A stretch of 64,000 nucleotides of DNA, taken from positions 170,625 through 234,624 of the forward strand of contig CBCYMK010000023.1 of NCBI GenBank assembly GCA_965183875.1, written 5' to 3'. The DNA comes from UBA6772 sp965183875. GTDB taxonomy: Bacteria > Bacteroidota > Bacteroidia > Flavobacteriales > UBA7430. The translations under genes and the position numbers were made by a program. Shown piece after piece: positions 9,727 to 19,730 of the stretch. The notes under the pieces were generated by a model. The model made no database searches. It was not told the origin of the DNA and was given only the letters and a program-made list of their open reading frames with translations. The stretch's first letter is position 1. The number at the start of each line of letters is the position of its first letter.

Positions 9727-11679
9727 TTAACCTATCTGATTTAGGTTTCTTAAAAGGATGTCAAAATCATTCTTCAGTTGGTACTCCTTAGCATATAACA
9801 TGTTAAGCTTAAAAAGTGTTCGTTCTGGGTATTCCTTTTTTTGATGAGAAACGGGATTTAATAGACCCGATTTAATCTTAGGTAATGCATCATTATTTCC
9901 AAGTTTATGGTAAGATACAAAAGAGTTAAAGCCCATTAACACAGAAAATAAATTTCTATAAAGTCTAAAAAAACTTCTATTTATAAGTATTAATATCGGT
10001 GATATAAGTATTAATAGGACACCGAAAATAATATCAAACAAGCGCTTATTGCGTATGTTTTCTGGCTTATTAATACTGTTTAGTTCAAAGGCATAATGTT
10101 CACCCTGAGTATTTATAGAGTTCGATCCTATTACATACATACTCTCCTCAGGAGCAATTTTAAAATCTAAATCGTGTAGGTCTATAATAGACATATGCGC
10201 TATTATTTCCTGGGCAGATAAATCCTTAGAACAAAATATTAATTCGTCTATTGCGTATACACCAACTGCCTCCTCTAGTTGACTTATATTACCTAGGTAT
10301 AAATCATGCTTTTCTGTAACCTCAGTGGGGTAAATAAATCCAACAAAGCCAGTTTGTATATCCGTTTGCTTTAAGAGGTTGTATACTCGTATGCACTCCT
10401 GCTCTGAGCCAACAATTAAAAATCTTTTTTGAATTCGTTCTCCCCACTGAAAAGACTTTATTTTTAAGAGTTTAAATAAACTTCTAGTGACAAGAAGGGT
10501 TAATCCTGCCCCAACACTACCTAATAATATTAATGCTCTAGAAAAACGCAATTCTTCTGGTAGTAATGCGTAAAGAACAAGTAGACAAATAAGACCATAA
10601 AGTGTACCTCTTACTAGATTAACTAATTTAAAAGGTTTGTCATAAACACCACTTAATTTATCTATTCCCAACCAAATTAAAATATAAACGGGGATTATAA
10701 ATTGCCAATAAATATCAGGATAAGCACCTCCTTCAATATACCTATGGTTTATTTCCCAGTAATTTTTTAAATAAATCATTCCACCGTAAATCAAACTAGC
10801 ATCAAATAGTGGTAGTGCAATGGTGGTCAAAAAACGTGCACTTATAGAAGCAAAAGCCCGCAAGTATATCGCTGTGTTTATTAGTGTACTAAAAAGCCAT
10901 GCATTCTTTGTGCTAAAATGTTTTTTGGCGAATATTATCATCGCTTTATAAAACATAAACACATAGTTTAAGCTACCTTTTTTAGTGCTCTCTCCTTTGT
11001 AGTGAATAATTCTAGTTTCTGGGAAATAATAGTTTTTATAACCTCCTAAAATTAAACGATAAGATAGGTCTATATCTTCTCCATACATAAAGAAGGTCTC
11101 GTCTAATAAGCCAACCTTATCTAGTGCCTCTTTTCGCATTAGCATATATGCCCCAGCGAGAATGTCTGCTTCGTTAGTTTCGTTTTCAGCTAAATGTCCT
11201 AAGTGATAAGCACCAAAGCGTTTCGACTTAGGGAAAATTTTAGAAAGCCCAAATATTTTATAAAATGCTACTGCAGGAGTAGGGAGGCTTCTTTTAGACT
11301 CTGGTAAGAACTTTCCTTTTCCATCTACCATCTTTACACCTAAACCTCCTGAGTTAGGAGTCTTGTCCATAAATGCAACACTTTTCTCAAAGGTGTCTTC
11401 CTCTACGATAGTATCGGGGTTTAATAATAGGAAGTATTCGCCTGTTGCAATGCGCATTGCTTGGTTATTAGCTACAGAAAAACCAGTATTTTCTTTATTT
11501 GCTATAAGTTTTACCCAAGGGAATTTTTCGGCTACCATCTCTACAGAACGATCTACCGAATTATTATCCACTACAAATACCTCAGCGTCCATATTTTGGA
11601 TAGCTTTATGAACCGATTGTAAACACTGTTCTAAGAAGTACTTTACATTGTAGTTTACTATAATGATGGAGATTTTCAT
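9727..11679 (-). CDS. family 2 glycosyltransferase fused to a degenerate sugar-phosphate-transferase-like domain
   Basis: 650 residues. Residues 1-240 are a GT2 domain with ISIIIVNYNV, VVDNNSVDRS and LLLNPDTIV (DxD-like metal site), close to rhamnosyltransferase-like enzymes. Then come several membrane segments (about residues 255-395), a Rossmann-like nucleotide-binding region (RFLIVGSEQE), and a C-terminal part that opens NKRLFDIIFGVLLILISP like polyprenyl-phosphate sugar-phosphate transferases. The catalytic core of that family (the RxG and FRSM segments) is not present; only shrunken counterparts remain. It probably adds a sugar in surface polysaccharide or glycolipid synthesis at the inner membrane. 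It starts 7 bp after recR ends, so the two are likely co-transcribed. Confidence 0.8.
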   Translation of the reverse strand: MKISIIIVNYNVKYFLEQCLQSVHKAIQNMDAEVFVVDNNSVDRSVEMVAEKFPWVKLIANKENTGFSVANNQAMRIATGEYFLLLNPDTIVEEDTFEKSVAFMDKTPNSGGLGVKMVDGKGKFLPESKRSLPTPAVAFYKIFGLSKIFPKSKRFGAYHLGHLAENETNEADILAGAYMLMRKEALDKVGLLDETFFMYGEDIDLSYRLILGGYKNYYFPETRIIHYKGESTKKGSLNYVFMFYKAMIIFAKKHFSTKNAWLFSTLINTAIYLRAFASISARFLTTIALPLFDASLIYGGMIYLKNYWEINHRYIEGGAYPDIYWQFIIPVYILIWLGIDKLSGVYDKPFKLVNLVRGTLYGLICLLVLYALLPEELRFSRALILLGSVGAGLTLLVTRSLFKLLKIKSFQWGERIQKRFLIVGSEQECIRVYNLLKQTDIQTGFVGFIYPTEVTEKHDLYLGNISQLEEAVGVYAIDELIFCSKDLSAQEIIAHMSIIDLHDLDFKIAPEESMYVIGSNSINTQGEHYAFELNSINKPENIRNKRLFDIIFGVLLILISPILILINRSFFRLYRNLFSVLMGFNSFVSYHKLGNNDALPKIKSGLLNPVSHQKKEYPERTLFKLNMLYAKEYQLKNDFDILLRNLNQIG

Positions 11680-11686
11680 AGGAGTC

Positions 11687-12304
11687 TTAGCTGTTAATAG
11701 CGTTTTCGTAGGGTAGCCTATTTACGATTGATCTCCCTAAGGTAATCTCGTCGGCATATTCTAACTCATCGCCAAATGCGATACCCCTTGCTATTGTAGA
11801 TACTTTAATAGAGTAGTTTTTTAACTTCTTGAATATATAGAAATTGGTTGTGTCTCCTTCCATAGTACTGCTTAAGGCAAAAATAATTTCTGTTACTTCA
11901 CCCATGGCAACTTTCTGTAATAGACTTTCAATAGATAAATGCTGAGGACCTATTCCTTCCATTGGAGATATTACCCCACCTAAAACGTGGTATAATCCTT
12001 TAAATTGTTGTGTGTTTTCTACAGCCATTACATCGCGTATATCCTCTACTACACATAAGGTACTGTTGTCTCTATTCGGATTTGCACATAGCTGACATAG
12101 CTCTACATCGGATATATTATGGCACTTTTTACAATAACGTATACCGTCTCGTAGGTCTTTAATTGCTGTAGCGAAACGATTTACCTCGTCTTTTTCTCGC
12201 TTTAACATATTTAAAACCAATCGCAAAGCTGTTTTTTTTCCTATTCCAGGGAGTTTAGAAAACTCTTCTACAGCCTGTTCTAATAATTTTGATGAGAAGT
12301 TCAT
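11687..12304 (-). CDS. recR: recombination mediator RecR
   Basis: RecR acts with RecO in loading RecA at gaps. From the ATG at 12304 the protein starts MNFSSKLLEQAVEEFSKLPG, with the helix-hairpin-helix segment LPGIGKKTALRL, a four-cysteine zinc finger (CKKCHNIS then CQLC), and a Toprim domain (LCVVEDIRDVMAVE). The length of 205 residues is typical. An in-frame ATG 24 bp upstream exists, but the internal ATG matches the family N-terminus. Downstream is the glycosyltransferase fusion. Confidence 0.93.
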   Translation of the reverse strand: MNFSSKLLEQAVEEFSKLPGIGKKTALRLVLNMLKREKDEVNRFATAIKDLRDGIRYCKKCHNISDVELCQLCANPNRDNSTLCVVEDIRDVMAVENTQQFKGLYHVLGGVISPMEGIGPQHLSIESLLQKVAMGEVTEIIFALSSTMEGDTTNFYIFKKLKNYSIKVSTIARGIAFGDELEYADEITLGRSIVNRLPYENAINS

Positions 12305-12374
12305 TGCCCAAAAATAGCTTTTTACCATTTAGAATCAATAGTAAATTATATATTAGATTTTTTTAAATTTAGCT

Positions 12375-13812
12375 ATGACTTCGACCTTAATAATTACAGT
12401 TTTAATTGCCTATTTCGCTTTATTAATTTTCATTTCGAAAATCACTTCTAAGGAAGAAGACAACGAAAGTTTCTTTGTAGGTAAAAAACAATCTCCTTGG
12501 TATATCGTTGCTTTTGGAATGATTGGAGCAAGCCTTTCTGGAGTTACTTTTATTTCTGTTCCTGGATGGGTAGCTAGTTCCCAGTTTTCCTATTTCCAAA
12601 TGGTGCTGGGCTACTTGGTAGGTTATGCAGTTATAGCTACCGTTTTATTACCCTTGTACTACCGATTAAATTTAACTTCTATTTATACTTATTTAGAAGA
12701 TCGTTTTGGTTTTTGGTCGTATAAGTCTGGTGCCTTTTATTTCCTTTTGTCTAGAACTATAGGAGCAGCTTTTAGATTGTTTTTAGTAGCTAATGTATTA
12801 CAGATTTTACTTTTTGATACTTGGGATATTCCATTTGCTATTACGGTGGCTATTACCATAGCACTAATATGGGTGTATACACATAAGGCGGGGATAAAAA
12901 CAATAATCTGGACCGATACCTTACAAACCCTCTTTATGCTTATTGCAGTGGTTTTGTGCTTTTACTATGTGGCAGAAGCAATGGATTTTAGCCTGTTAAA
13001 AGCGGTAGAACAAATTTCTTTATCGGAGTATTCCAAAATGTTTTTTATTGAAGATGCTAATGCTTCTACATTTTTCCCAAAGAAGTTCTTTGCTGGAGCA
13101 TTCTTAGCTATTGTTATGACTGGATTAGATCAGGATATGATGCAGAAAAATTTGTCTTGCCAGAAATCTTAAAGACGCTCAAAAGAATATGTTTTGGTTT
13201 AGTATAGTGCTGGTCTTTGTAAATCTTCTTTTCCTTGGCTTAGGTGCGCTTTTGTATTTGTTTGCTAAGGAGAATGGGATTACGGCAACTGGAGATGATT
13301 TGTTTGCTACCATTGCTATGCATACACAAATGCCTATAGCAGTTGGCTTGTTTTTTCTACTAGGACTTATTGCAGCTGCTTACTCGAGTGCTGATTCCGC
13401 ACTTACTGCATTAACAACCTCTTTATGTGTGGACTTTTTAGACATTGAAAAAAGAGAGAAAAATGAGCAATTACAAATTCGTAAACGGGCTCATATATTG
13501 TTTTCTATTATTTTATTCTTAGTTATTTTAGTTTTTAAGCTGATAAATGACGAAAGTGTGATTTCGGCACTTTTTAAAGTTGCAGGATATACCTACGGAC
13601 CATTGTTGGGAATGTATGCTTTCGGGCTCTTTACTAAATGGAAGATAAAAGATCATTTGATAATTCCTGTGGTGTTATTAGCACCTCTATTAAGTTATAT
13701 TCTTCAACTAAAAGCACCTATTTGGTGGGGATTCCATTTTGGTTTTGAGTTGCTTATAATTAATGGTGCACTTTGTTTTTTAGGGATGATGTTGATTAGA
13801 AATAAGGAATAA
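12375..13812 (+). CDS. sodium:solute symporter (SSS family), one frameshift
   Basis: An inner-membrane transporter of about 478 residues with some 13 hydrophobic segments. SFFVGKKQSPWY near residue 35 and GASLSGVTFISVPG near residue 60 are characteristic of the SSS family, as are TGLDQDMMQKNLSC and AAYSSADSALTALTTS (sodium-site serines and threonines). The frame is broken by one extra C near 13160; correcting it joins NLSC directly to RNLKDAQKNMFW. The substrate is not evident. The gene is divergent from recR with about 70 bp between starts. Confidence 0.85.
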
Positions 13813-13877
13813 ATTAATTATTATTTAGACTTAAATTATCCCTAATAGTTTCATGTCTTCAGCTTCTAATCCTAGTT

Positions 13878-14411
13878 CTATAGTAACTCAGGACTTAGTT
13901 CATAGCCGTCATAAACAAGGTTTCCGTTTTTGAAAATTAAATAATAACCATATCCTAATCGAAGGTTTTCTGTTTCTGAACTAAGGTCATTTACAAAATT
14001 TGAATACCTTTTTTTAGCATTGAAAAAACCTGAATTTTTAGGGTATTTTATAGGGTCAATTAAATAAATTTCTTCAGTGATTTCGTATTTATCAGATAAC
14101 TGTTTAATGTTTTTCTCTGCGGTAATACTGTATTCACTATCATTAACAATGTAGAGATTATAGTCTTTCTCTTTTATTATATCGATGTTCGATTTTAGTT
14201 TTGGCATAAATTTAGGATGACTTGGACAACTATAACTAACGATAGAAACCACGTAATTAGAATCAGCCAATAATTGTTCTGAATTAATAGTTGGTAAAGT
14301 GGATCTGAACTCATCATCATCCCTGTTTAGATTACTGTTTATCAAATAACAAATAGAACCTAATAGTACGTTTGTTATAATAAATGCTCTTTTAAATAAT
14401 TTCTTATTCAT
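13878..14411 (-). CDS. membrane-anchored thioredoxin-like protein of unknown function
   Basis: 177 residues with one N-terminal membrane segment (about residues 9-27) and the rest probably periplasmic. YVVSIVSYSCPSHPKF is followed by helices and later LRLGYGYYLIFKNGNLVYDGY, a layout that resembles a thioredoxin fold with a single active-site cysteine and a final beta hairpin. The match is structural impression, not a clear family hit. Its start codon lies one base after the stop of a 35-residue membrane peptide, so the two are probably translated together. Confidence 0.55.
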   Translation of the reverse strand: MNKKLFKRAFIITNVLLGSICYLINSNLNRDDDEFRSTLPTINSEQLLADSNYVVSIVSYSCPSHPKFMPKLKSNIDIIKEKDYNLYIVNDSEYSITAEKNIKQLSDKYEITEEIYLIDPIKYPKNSGFFNAKKRYSNFVNDLSSETENLRLGYGYYLIFKNGNLVYDGYELSPELL

Positions 14412-14412
14412 A

Positions 14413-14520
14413 TTAAAAAGGTCTGTAGATTATTAAATAAAGAAAAAAGATCCAGACGGCTATCGCTGATGCTACTCCAACTATAATAGAGAAGCTATCG
14501 ATTATAAATTGTTTGCTCAT
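14413..14520 (-). CDS. 35-residue single-span membrane peptide
   Basis: ATG at 14520, stop at 14413-14415. The peptide starts MSKQFIIDSFSIIVGVASA and continues into a hydrophobic stretch ending in YRPF, so nearly the whole chain is one membrane helix. One base separates its stop from the start of the thioredoxin-like gene, a spacing typical of translational coupling. It is too short for family assignment; the tight pairing is the main support. Confidence 0.5.
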   Translation of the reverse strand: MSKQFIIDSFSIIVGVASAIAVWIFFLYLIIYRPF

Positions 14521-14671
14521 TTTATTTTCGCTTGTATTTATGTGAAACGATTTATTAATGGACTAATATAATATTATTAGCTTGATCTTATTGTTTGTTC
14601 AGAGGATAGTTAGAAGCAATGGTCATATATACTCTTCGTTGATTGTACTTGTCAGTTATTTTCATCTACAA

Positions 14672-15112
14672 CTAATTCTCCCTCATAAATTCATAAGCTC
14701 CAACACGTAATTGTACTCCATGTTCCAAATAAGCTTTTAAGCAAGCTAGGAAGTTAGCCCAGCCACCTGTGTTTTTTACAAGCCATTTTAGGTTTGTTTC
14801 AGTACATTCTTTTCCGTCTTCAGTTACTTTTACTAAGGTACTGTTATCTGCTAGACTCTCTAATGAAATACTTACAACTGTTTCGGGATCCCAAATAAAT
14901 GAAATTGAACTATTGTCTTGAATCTTAATATCTGAAATGGGAAATCTATCTGCAAACTCTGGAAATTTCCAGAATAATTTTTTGCCTTCCTCTAGTTTGC
15001 CTGTACTTTCAGAAATAAAATACTTGGTCATTTTTGAGGAGTTTACAATCCCATCAAAAACTTCATTTATAGGTTTTTGAATTTGCAAAGATGCTTTGGA
15101 TATAAATTTCAT
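14672..15112 (-). CDS. SRPBCC/AHSA1-like START-domain protein
   Basis: 146 residues. The chain begins ISKASLQIQKPINEVFDGIV, a beta strand and helix typical of the helix-grip fold, continues with FIWDPETVVSISLE, and ends in a long helix (GGWANFLACLKAYLEHG) that closes the ligand cavity. Such proteins bind hydrophobic ligands or act on other proteins; the ligand is unknown here. It stands alone on its strand with about 315 bp upstream. Confidence 0.75.
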   Translation of the reverse strand: MKFISKASLQIQKPINEVFDGIVNSSKMTKYFISESTGKLEEGKKLFWKFPEFADRFPISDIKIQDNSSISFIWDPETVVSISLESLADNSTLVKVTEDGKECTETNLKWLVKNTGGWANFLACLKAYLEHGVQLRVGAYEFMREN

Positions 15113-15428
15113 ACTTTAAAAATCTTATGATTTGTATTCCATTGGAGTTTAAATATAATAAATTATTTGAGGATGTTTTGCTATAAAGTTCTCAATCAAA
15201 TGTCCAATTGTTTATTGAGTTTATGAACCATATTATTCTTGAAATTAAAACATTTAACAGAGCAAATTCTTTTTTTGAATTACACCTATTGAAACCTAAA
15301 TAATGTTCTGTTAATAACATTTTAGCCAAAAAAAACGGAGAGTTTAAATACTCGTATAATTCTATGTATTTTTAAACGTTTTAAGAGAATTCAATTTCAT
15401 CATCATTTAATAAAACTTTAACAGGTTT
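15113..15428. other. intergenic stretch between divergent genes
   Basis: About 315 bp, very AT-rich, between the SRPBCC gene (minus) and the GH3-beta-lactamase gene (plus). It must hold both promoters, but I see no clear boxes, hairpins or small genes. Confidence 0.5.
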
Positions 15429-18347
15429 ATGTTTTTAAGGATATTTAGTATACTCACTATAAGTATTGGCTTTTGGGGCTTCTGGGGCAAAACGGTAGCT
15501 CCAATACCGGAACCTCCTTTGTTGCCTCCTTATATGATAAGTGAATCTCCTTGGGCAGACTCCCTCATTCAAACGATGAGTTTAGATGAGAAAATTGGGC
15601 AGTTGTTTATGGTAGCTGCTAATGGTAGAGATACCCAAGAGTCAGATTATACTATAGTTGATAGTCTTATAGAAAATTACGGCTTGGGAGGCTTAATTTA
15701 TTTTCAATCTACTCCAACAGCACACACTAAATTGGTAAATCGATTTCAGTCGAATAGTACCATACCTATGATGAATGGTATTGATGGAGAGTGGGGCTTA
15801 GCTATGCGAATTGATAGTTTACAGCCCTTTCCTTGGAATATGACCTTAGGTGCTATACAAGACAATGATTTACTTTATGAAATGGGTGTTGCCATGGCAC
15901 AAGAGTGTAAAACCTTGGGTATTCATTTTAATTTTTCTCCTGTAGTAGATGTAAATTCTAATCCTTTAAACCCTATTATAAATGCGCGTTCTTATGGAGA
16001 GCTACCAGAGAATGTAAGTGCTAAAGGATTAGCTCTAATGCAGGGTATGCAAGATTCTGGCGTTCTAGCCTGTGCTAAACATTTTCCAGGTCATGGCGAT
16101 ACAGATTCAGATTCTCATAAAACCCTTCCTGTAATAAATCATACTAAATCGCGAATTGATACAATAGATTTAGTACCCTTTAAGCAATTAGTTGATGCAG
16201 GTGTTGCTTCTGTTATGGTAGCGCATTTAAATATTCCTTCTTTAGATTCTACATTTAACCGTGCAAGTACTCTGTCTCCTTATGTAGTAGATACCATGCT
16301 TAAGCAGCAGCTTAACTTTAATGGGCTTATTTTTACTGATGCCTTAAACATGAAAGGGGTGAGTAGTTATTATGAAAGTGGCGAGTTAGAAGTAGCTGCT
16401 TTACTAGCAGGTAACGATGTGCTCCTATTTCCAGAAAATATACCCGCTGCTTTTGTAGCCATAAAAAAAGCTATACGTGATAGCGTGCTTTCAGTAGAAC
16501 GAATTGATGAGTCTTGTTCTAAGATATTAAAAGCCAAAGAGTGGTTAGGTTTAACACAAAAAGTGAAGTTAGATACATTAAATGTATTAGAAAGATCAAC
16601 GATTAAAAATAGAAACTTTTTAACTAATCGATTGGAAGAAGCTGCCTTGACATTGGTGAAAAACCAAAATGATAATTTGCCAATCCGTTCTCTTAAAAAT
16701 AAAAAGATTGCAGTTTTAAATCTTGGAGATTCAGACTCCAATGCATTTGTGAATCAATTGAAAAGATATACTGATATTAGGGTTTTTGATAGGTTTAAGG
16801 ATAATCCTTCAGACTTTGATCAGTTGATTATTTCGGTACATAAGTCTACAGTATCTCCCTGGAAGTCGTACAAGATTTCAGATTTTGAAAAAGAACTTAT
16901 TGAAAGTTATTCTCAATTAACTACGGTTTCTTTGGTGGTGTTTGCTAACCCTTACAGTCTCTTAAATGCTAACTATTTAAAGGAAGTAAAATCAATCTTA
17001 CTTGCTTATCAAAATACTAAAAGTATGCAGTCTTTAGGAGCACAGAGTATTTTTGGTGCTCTACCATTAACTGGTAAGTTACCAGTGAGTATAAGTTCGG
17101 AGTTTAAAGCAGGGATTGGAATTAACCTAAATAGTATAAATAGATTAAAATATACGGTGCCCGCAGAGGTGAATTTTAATAGTGATACATTGGCACTTAT
17201 AGATTCATTAGCTAATTATGCAATTGAGATAAAGGCAACCCCTGGCTGTCAGGTCCTAATTGCTAAAGAAGGAAAAGTAGTTTATTCTAAATCTTTTGGA
17301 TACCATACATACGATAGCCTAGTTCCTGTAAATGAGTTTGATGTATACGATATTGCCTCTGTTACTAAAATTTCGGCAACTTTACCCTTATTAATGCAAG
17401 AGGTAGATTCCGGTACTTTTGATATAGACGAAGCCCTAATTAATTACTTAGCTATAGAAGATACTTGTACAAAAGCAAACTTAAGTACACGTGAAATGTT
17501 GGCGCACCAAGCACAGCTCTGGCCATGGATTCCTTTTTATAGGGAAACACTTACAGAGCAGGGAGGACCTAATCCTGCTATTTATTCCCACACTCAAAGC
17601 GATGAGTATAAAATTAAAGTTGCACACCAGGTGTATATGAAGGAGTCATATTTAGACACGATTGTAGATCGGGTAATACACTCTAAAATGTGGGAACATA
17701 AAGGGTATAAGTACAGTGATCTAGCGTATTATATCCTCAAGGAGATTATAGAATTACAAGAGTCGACTTCTCTTAAAAACCTCGTTCAAGATAGACTATA
17801 TAAAGAATTAGGTGCTAATTATACGGGCTATCATCCACTAGAACGATTTACTGAAAATACGATTGTACCTACAGAAGATGATACCTATTTTAGGAATCAA
17901 CTACTGCTTGGTTATGTACACGACCCTGGTGCAGCTATGCAAAATGGTGTTGGTGGGCATGCTGGAATATTCTCCAATGCAAATGATTTAGCTAAGTTGA
18001 TGCAAATGTATTTAAACGGTGGATCTTATGGTGGACATCAATTTATTGAAGAACAAACAATAAACGAATTTACCTCTTGCCAGTATTGTAAAGAAGATAA
18101 CCGTAGAGGGATAGGGTTTGATAAACCAGTACTTGATAATTCTTCTGGCCCTTGTTGTGTAGAAGCTAGTTCGAGTAGTTTTGGTCATGCCGGTTTTACA
18201 GGAACTATAGTATGGGCAGATCCAACTTACGATTTGGTGTATGTATTTTTATCGAATCGTATTCACCCTTCTGCAGACAACTCACTTCTAGTGAAAGAAA
18301 ATATACGTACACGTATTCAGGAAATAATTTATAAGGCTATAGAGTAG
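15429..18347 (+). CDS. glycoside hydrolase family 3 fused to a class C-like serine beta-lactamase domain
   Basis: 972 residues with an N-terminal signal-like hydrophobic segment. Residues about 45-380 are a GH3 domain of the NagZ type: CAKHFPGHGDTDSDSHKTLP is the NagZ His/Asp loop, and IFTDALNMKG supplies the nucleophile Asp. A middle domain of about 190 residues follows. The C-terminal third (about 585-970) is a beta-lactamase/penicillin-binding-like domain with SVTK (SxxK), YSDLAYYI (YxN-like) and HAGFTG (a KTG-like box with His). The combination suggests a periplasmic enzyme in peptidoglycan recycling or remodelling. It starts a run with bshA, whose start is one base after its stop. Confidence 0.88.
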   Translation: MFLRIFSILTISIGFWGFWGKTVAPIPEPPLLPPYMISESPWADSLIQTMSLDEKIGQLFMVAANGRDTQESDYTIVDSLIENYGLGGLIYFQSTPTAHTKLVNRFQSNSTIPMMNGIDGEWGLAMRIDSLQPFPWNMTLGAIQDNDLLYEMGVAMAQECKTLGIHFNFSPVVDVNSNPLNPIINARSYGELPENVSAKGLALMQGMQDSGVLACAKHFPGHGDTDSDSHKTLPVINHTKSRIDTIDLVPFKQLVDAGVASVMVAHLNIPSLDSTFNRASTLSPYVVDTMLKQQLNFNGLIFTDALNMKGVSSYYESGELEVAALLAGNDVLLFPENIPAAFVAIKKAIRDSVLSVERIDESCSKILKAKEWLGLTQKVKLDTLNVLERSTIKNRNFLTNRLEEAALTLVKNQNDNLPIRSLKNKKIAVLNLGDSDSNAFVNQLKRYTDIRVFDRFKDNPSDFDQLIISVHKSTVSPWKSYKISDFEKELIESYSQLTTVSLVVFANPYSLLNANYLKEVKSILLAYQNTKSMQSLGAQSIFGALPLTGKLPVSISSEFKAGIGINLNSINRLKYTVPAEVNFNSDTLALIDSLANYAIEIKATPGCQVLIAKEGKVVYSKSFGYHTYDSLVPVNEFDVYDIASVTKISATLPLLMQEVDSGTFDIDEALINYLAIEDTCTKANLSTREMLAHQAQLWPWIPFYRETLTEQGGPNPAIYSHTQSDEYKIKVAHQVYMKESYLDTIVDRVIHSKMWEHKGYKYSDLAYYILKEIIELQESTSLKNLVQDRLYKELGANYTGYHPLERFTENTIVPTEDDTYFRNQLLLGYVHDPGAAMQNGVGGHAGIFSNANDLAKLMQMYLNGGSYGGHQFIEEQTINEFTSCQYCKEDNRRGIGFDKPVLDNSSGPCCVEASSSSFGHAGFTGTIVWADPTYDLVYVFLSNRIHPSADNSLLVKENIRTRIQEIIYKAIE

Positions 18348-18348
18348 T

Positions 18349-19473
18349 ATGAAAATTGGAATTGTATGTTATCCAACCTTTGGTGGTAGTGGTATTGTAG
18401 CAACAGAGCTAGGTAAGTCTTTGGCAGATAAAGGGCATGAGGTGCATTTTATTGCATACAGACAACCAGTCCGTTTAAACAACAGTCTTAATAATGTATA
18501 CTTTCATGAAGTTAGAGTAGCAGAATATCCTCTTTTCGAATATCCACCCTATGAATTAGGCTTGGCCTGTAAATTACTTGATGTAGTGAAATTCGAAAAA
18601 CTTGATTTATTACATGTTCACTATGCTATACCACATGCTTATGTGGCTTATTTAGCTAAACAGATGTTGGCTGAAGAAGGACTGAAAATCCCTGTGGTAA
18701 CAACACTTCATGGAACGGATATTACCCTGGTAGGTAAAAGTCCAGGATTAGCTCCAGCAGTGAGTTTTTCTATTAATCACTCTGATGTAGTTACCGCAGT
18801 TTCGGAAGATTTAAAAAAGGATACACTAGCGTCTTTCTCTATTCGTAAAGAGGTGAAAGTAATTCCTAATTTCATTGATTTTAATATCCATCAAGTAAAT
18901 TTCTGTGAAGATTTACACAAGCATTTTGCTCCAAATGGGGAAAAGATTCTGGTACATATTTCTAATTTTAGACCGGTAAAAAGAGTAGGTGATGTACTGA
19001 AAATATTTGCCAAAATTAGAGAAGTTATGCCTGTGAAATTATTGATGGTAGGCGATGGGCCAGACAGAGAGTCTGCCGAGTATTTGTGTAGAGAATATGG
19101 CTACTGTAACGATGTTAAATTTCTAGGTAAATCTAATGAGGTAGCACGAATATTAGCGGTATCCGATTTGTTTATTCTGCCTTCGGAAAAAGAGAGCTTT
19201 GGATTGGTAGCTCTAGAAGCGATGGCTGCAAAAATGCCCGTAATTTCTAGTGACGTAGGAGGTTTGCCAGAGGTGAATATATCTGGAGAAACAGGTTTTA
19301 CGGCTCCTTTAGGCGATGTAGATAAGATGGCTAACGATGCCTTAAAACTATTAACTAATAAAGAATTATACCAACAGTTTTCGAATAGAGCATTCGAAGT
19401 TGCTAAATCCTTCGATATAAAAAATGTATTGCCGCTTTATGAAGCCGCATATAAAGAAGCTTTAGAGATATAG
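18349..19473 (+). CDS. bshA: N-acetyl-alpha-D-glucosaminyl L-malate synthase (bacillithiol synthesis)
   Basis: A GT4-family glycosyltransferase that joins GlcNAc from UDP-GlcNAc to L-malate, the first step in making the thiol bacillithiol. The N-terminus MKIGIVCYPTFGGSGIVATE is diagnostic of BshA; TTLHGTDITLVG and the later EKESFGLVALEAMA (nucleotide-sugar binding glutamates) agree. Length of 374 is usual. It begins one base after the GH3-beta-lactamase stop and is followed immediately by the pterin dehydratase gene, so these three form an operon. The other bacillithiol genes are not in the window. Confidence 0.92.
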   Translation: MKIGIVCYPTFGGSGIVATELGKSLADKGHEVHFIAYRQPVRLNNSLNNVYFHEVRVAEYPLFEYPPYELGLACKLLDVVKFEKLDLLHVHYAIPHAYVAYLAKQMLAEEGLKIPVVTTLHGTDITLVGKSPGLAPAVSFSINHSDVVTAVSEDLKKDTLASFSIRKEVKVIPNFIDFNIHQVNFCEDLHKHFAPNGEKILVHISNFRPVKRVGDVLKIFAKIREVMPVKLLMVGDGPDRESAEYLCREYGYCNDVKFLGKSNEVARILAVSDLFILPSEKESFGLVALEAMAAKMPVISSDVGGLPEVNISGETGFTAPLGDVDKMANDALKLLTNKELYQQFSNRAFEVAKSFDIKNVLPLYEAAYKEALEI

Positions 19474-19474
19474 T

Positions 19475-19702
19475 ATGTGGAAGTTAAAGAATAACAAACT
19501 GGAGAAAGAATATCAATTTACCTCCTTTGAAGAAGCAATCGCTTTTATTAATCGTATCGCTCCTTTATGTATCCAAGAAAATCATCACCCAGAATTAGTA
19601 AACGTATACAATAAGGTAAAGCTATCTTTTTGTACTCATGATGAAGGGAATATAGTGACCGATTTAGATTATAAATTGGCTAAGTTGATAGATGATTTAT
19701 AA
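19475..19702 (+). CDS. 4a-hydroxytetrahydrobiopterin dehydratase
   Basis: 75 residues, a short pterin-4a-carbinolamine dehydratase. ENHHPELVNVYNKVKLSF contains the HHP signature with its two active-site histidines, followed by the late His (CTHDEG) and the conserved D near VTDLD. The enzyme recycles oxidised pterin or may act as a cofactor-linked scaffold. It overlaps nothing but starts one base after bshA, in the same transcription unit. Confidence 0.85.
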   Translation: MWKLKNNKLEKEYQFTSFEEAIAFINRIAPLCIQENHHPELVNVYNKVKLSFCTHDEGNIVTDLDYKLAKLIDDL

Positions 19703-19730
19703 TATACTTGTATTATAAGAAGTAAAGAGG

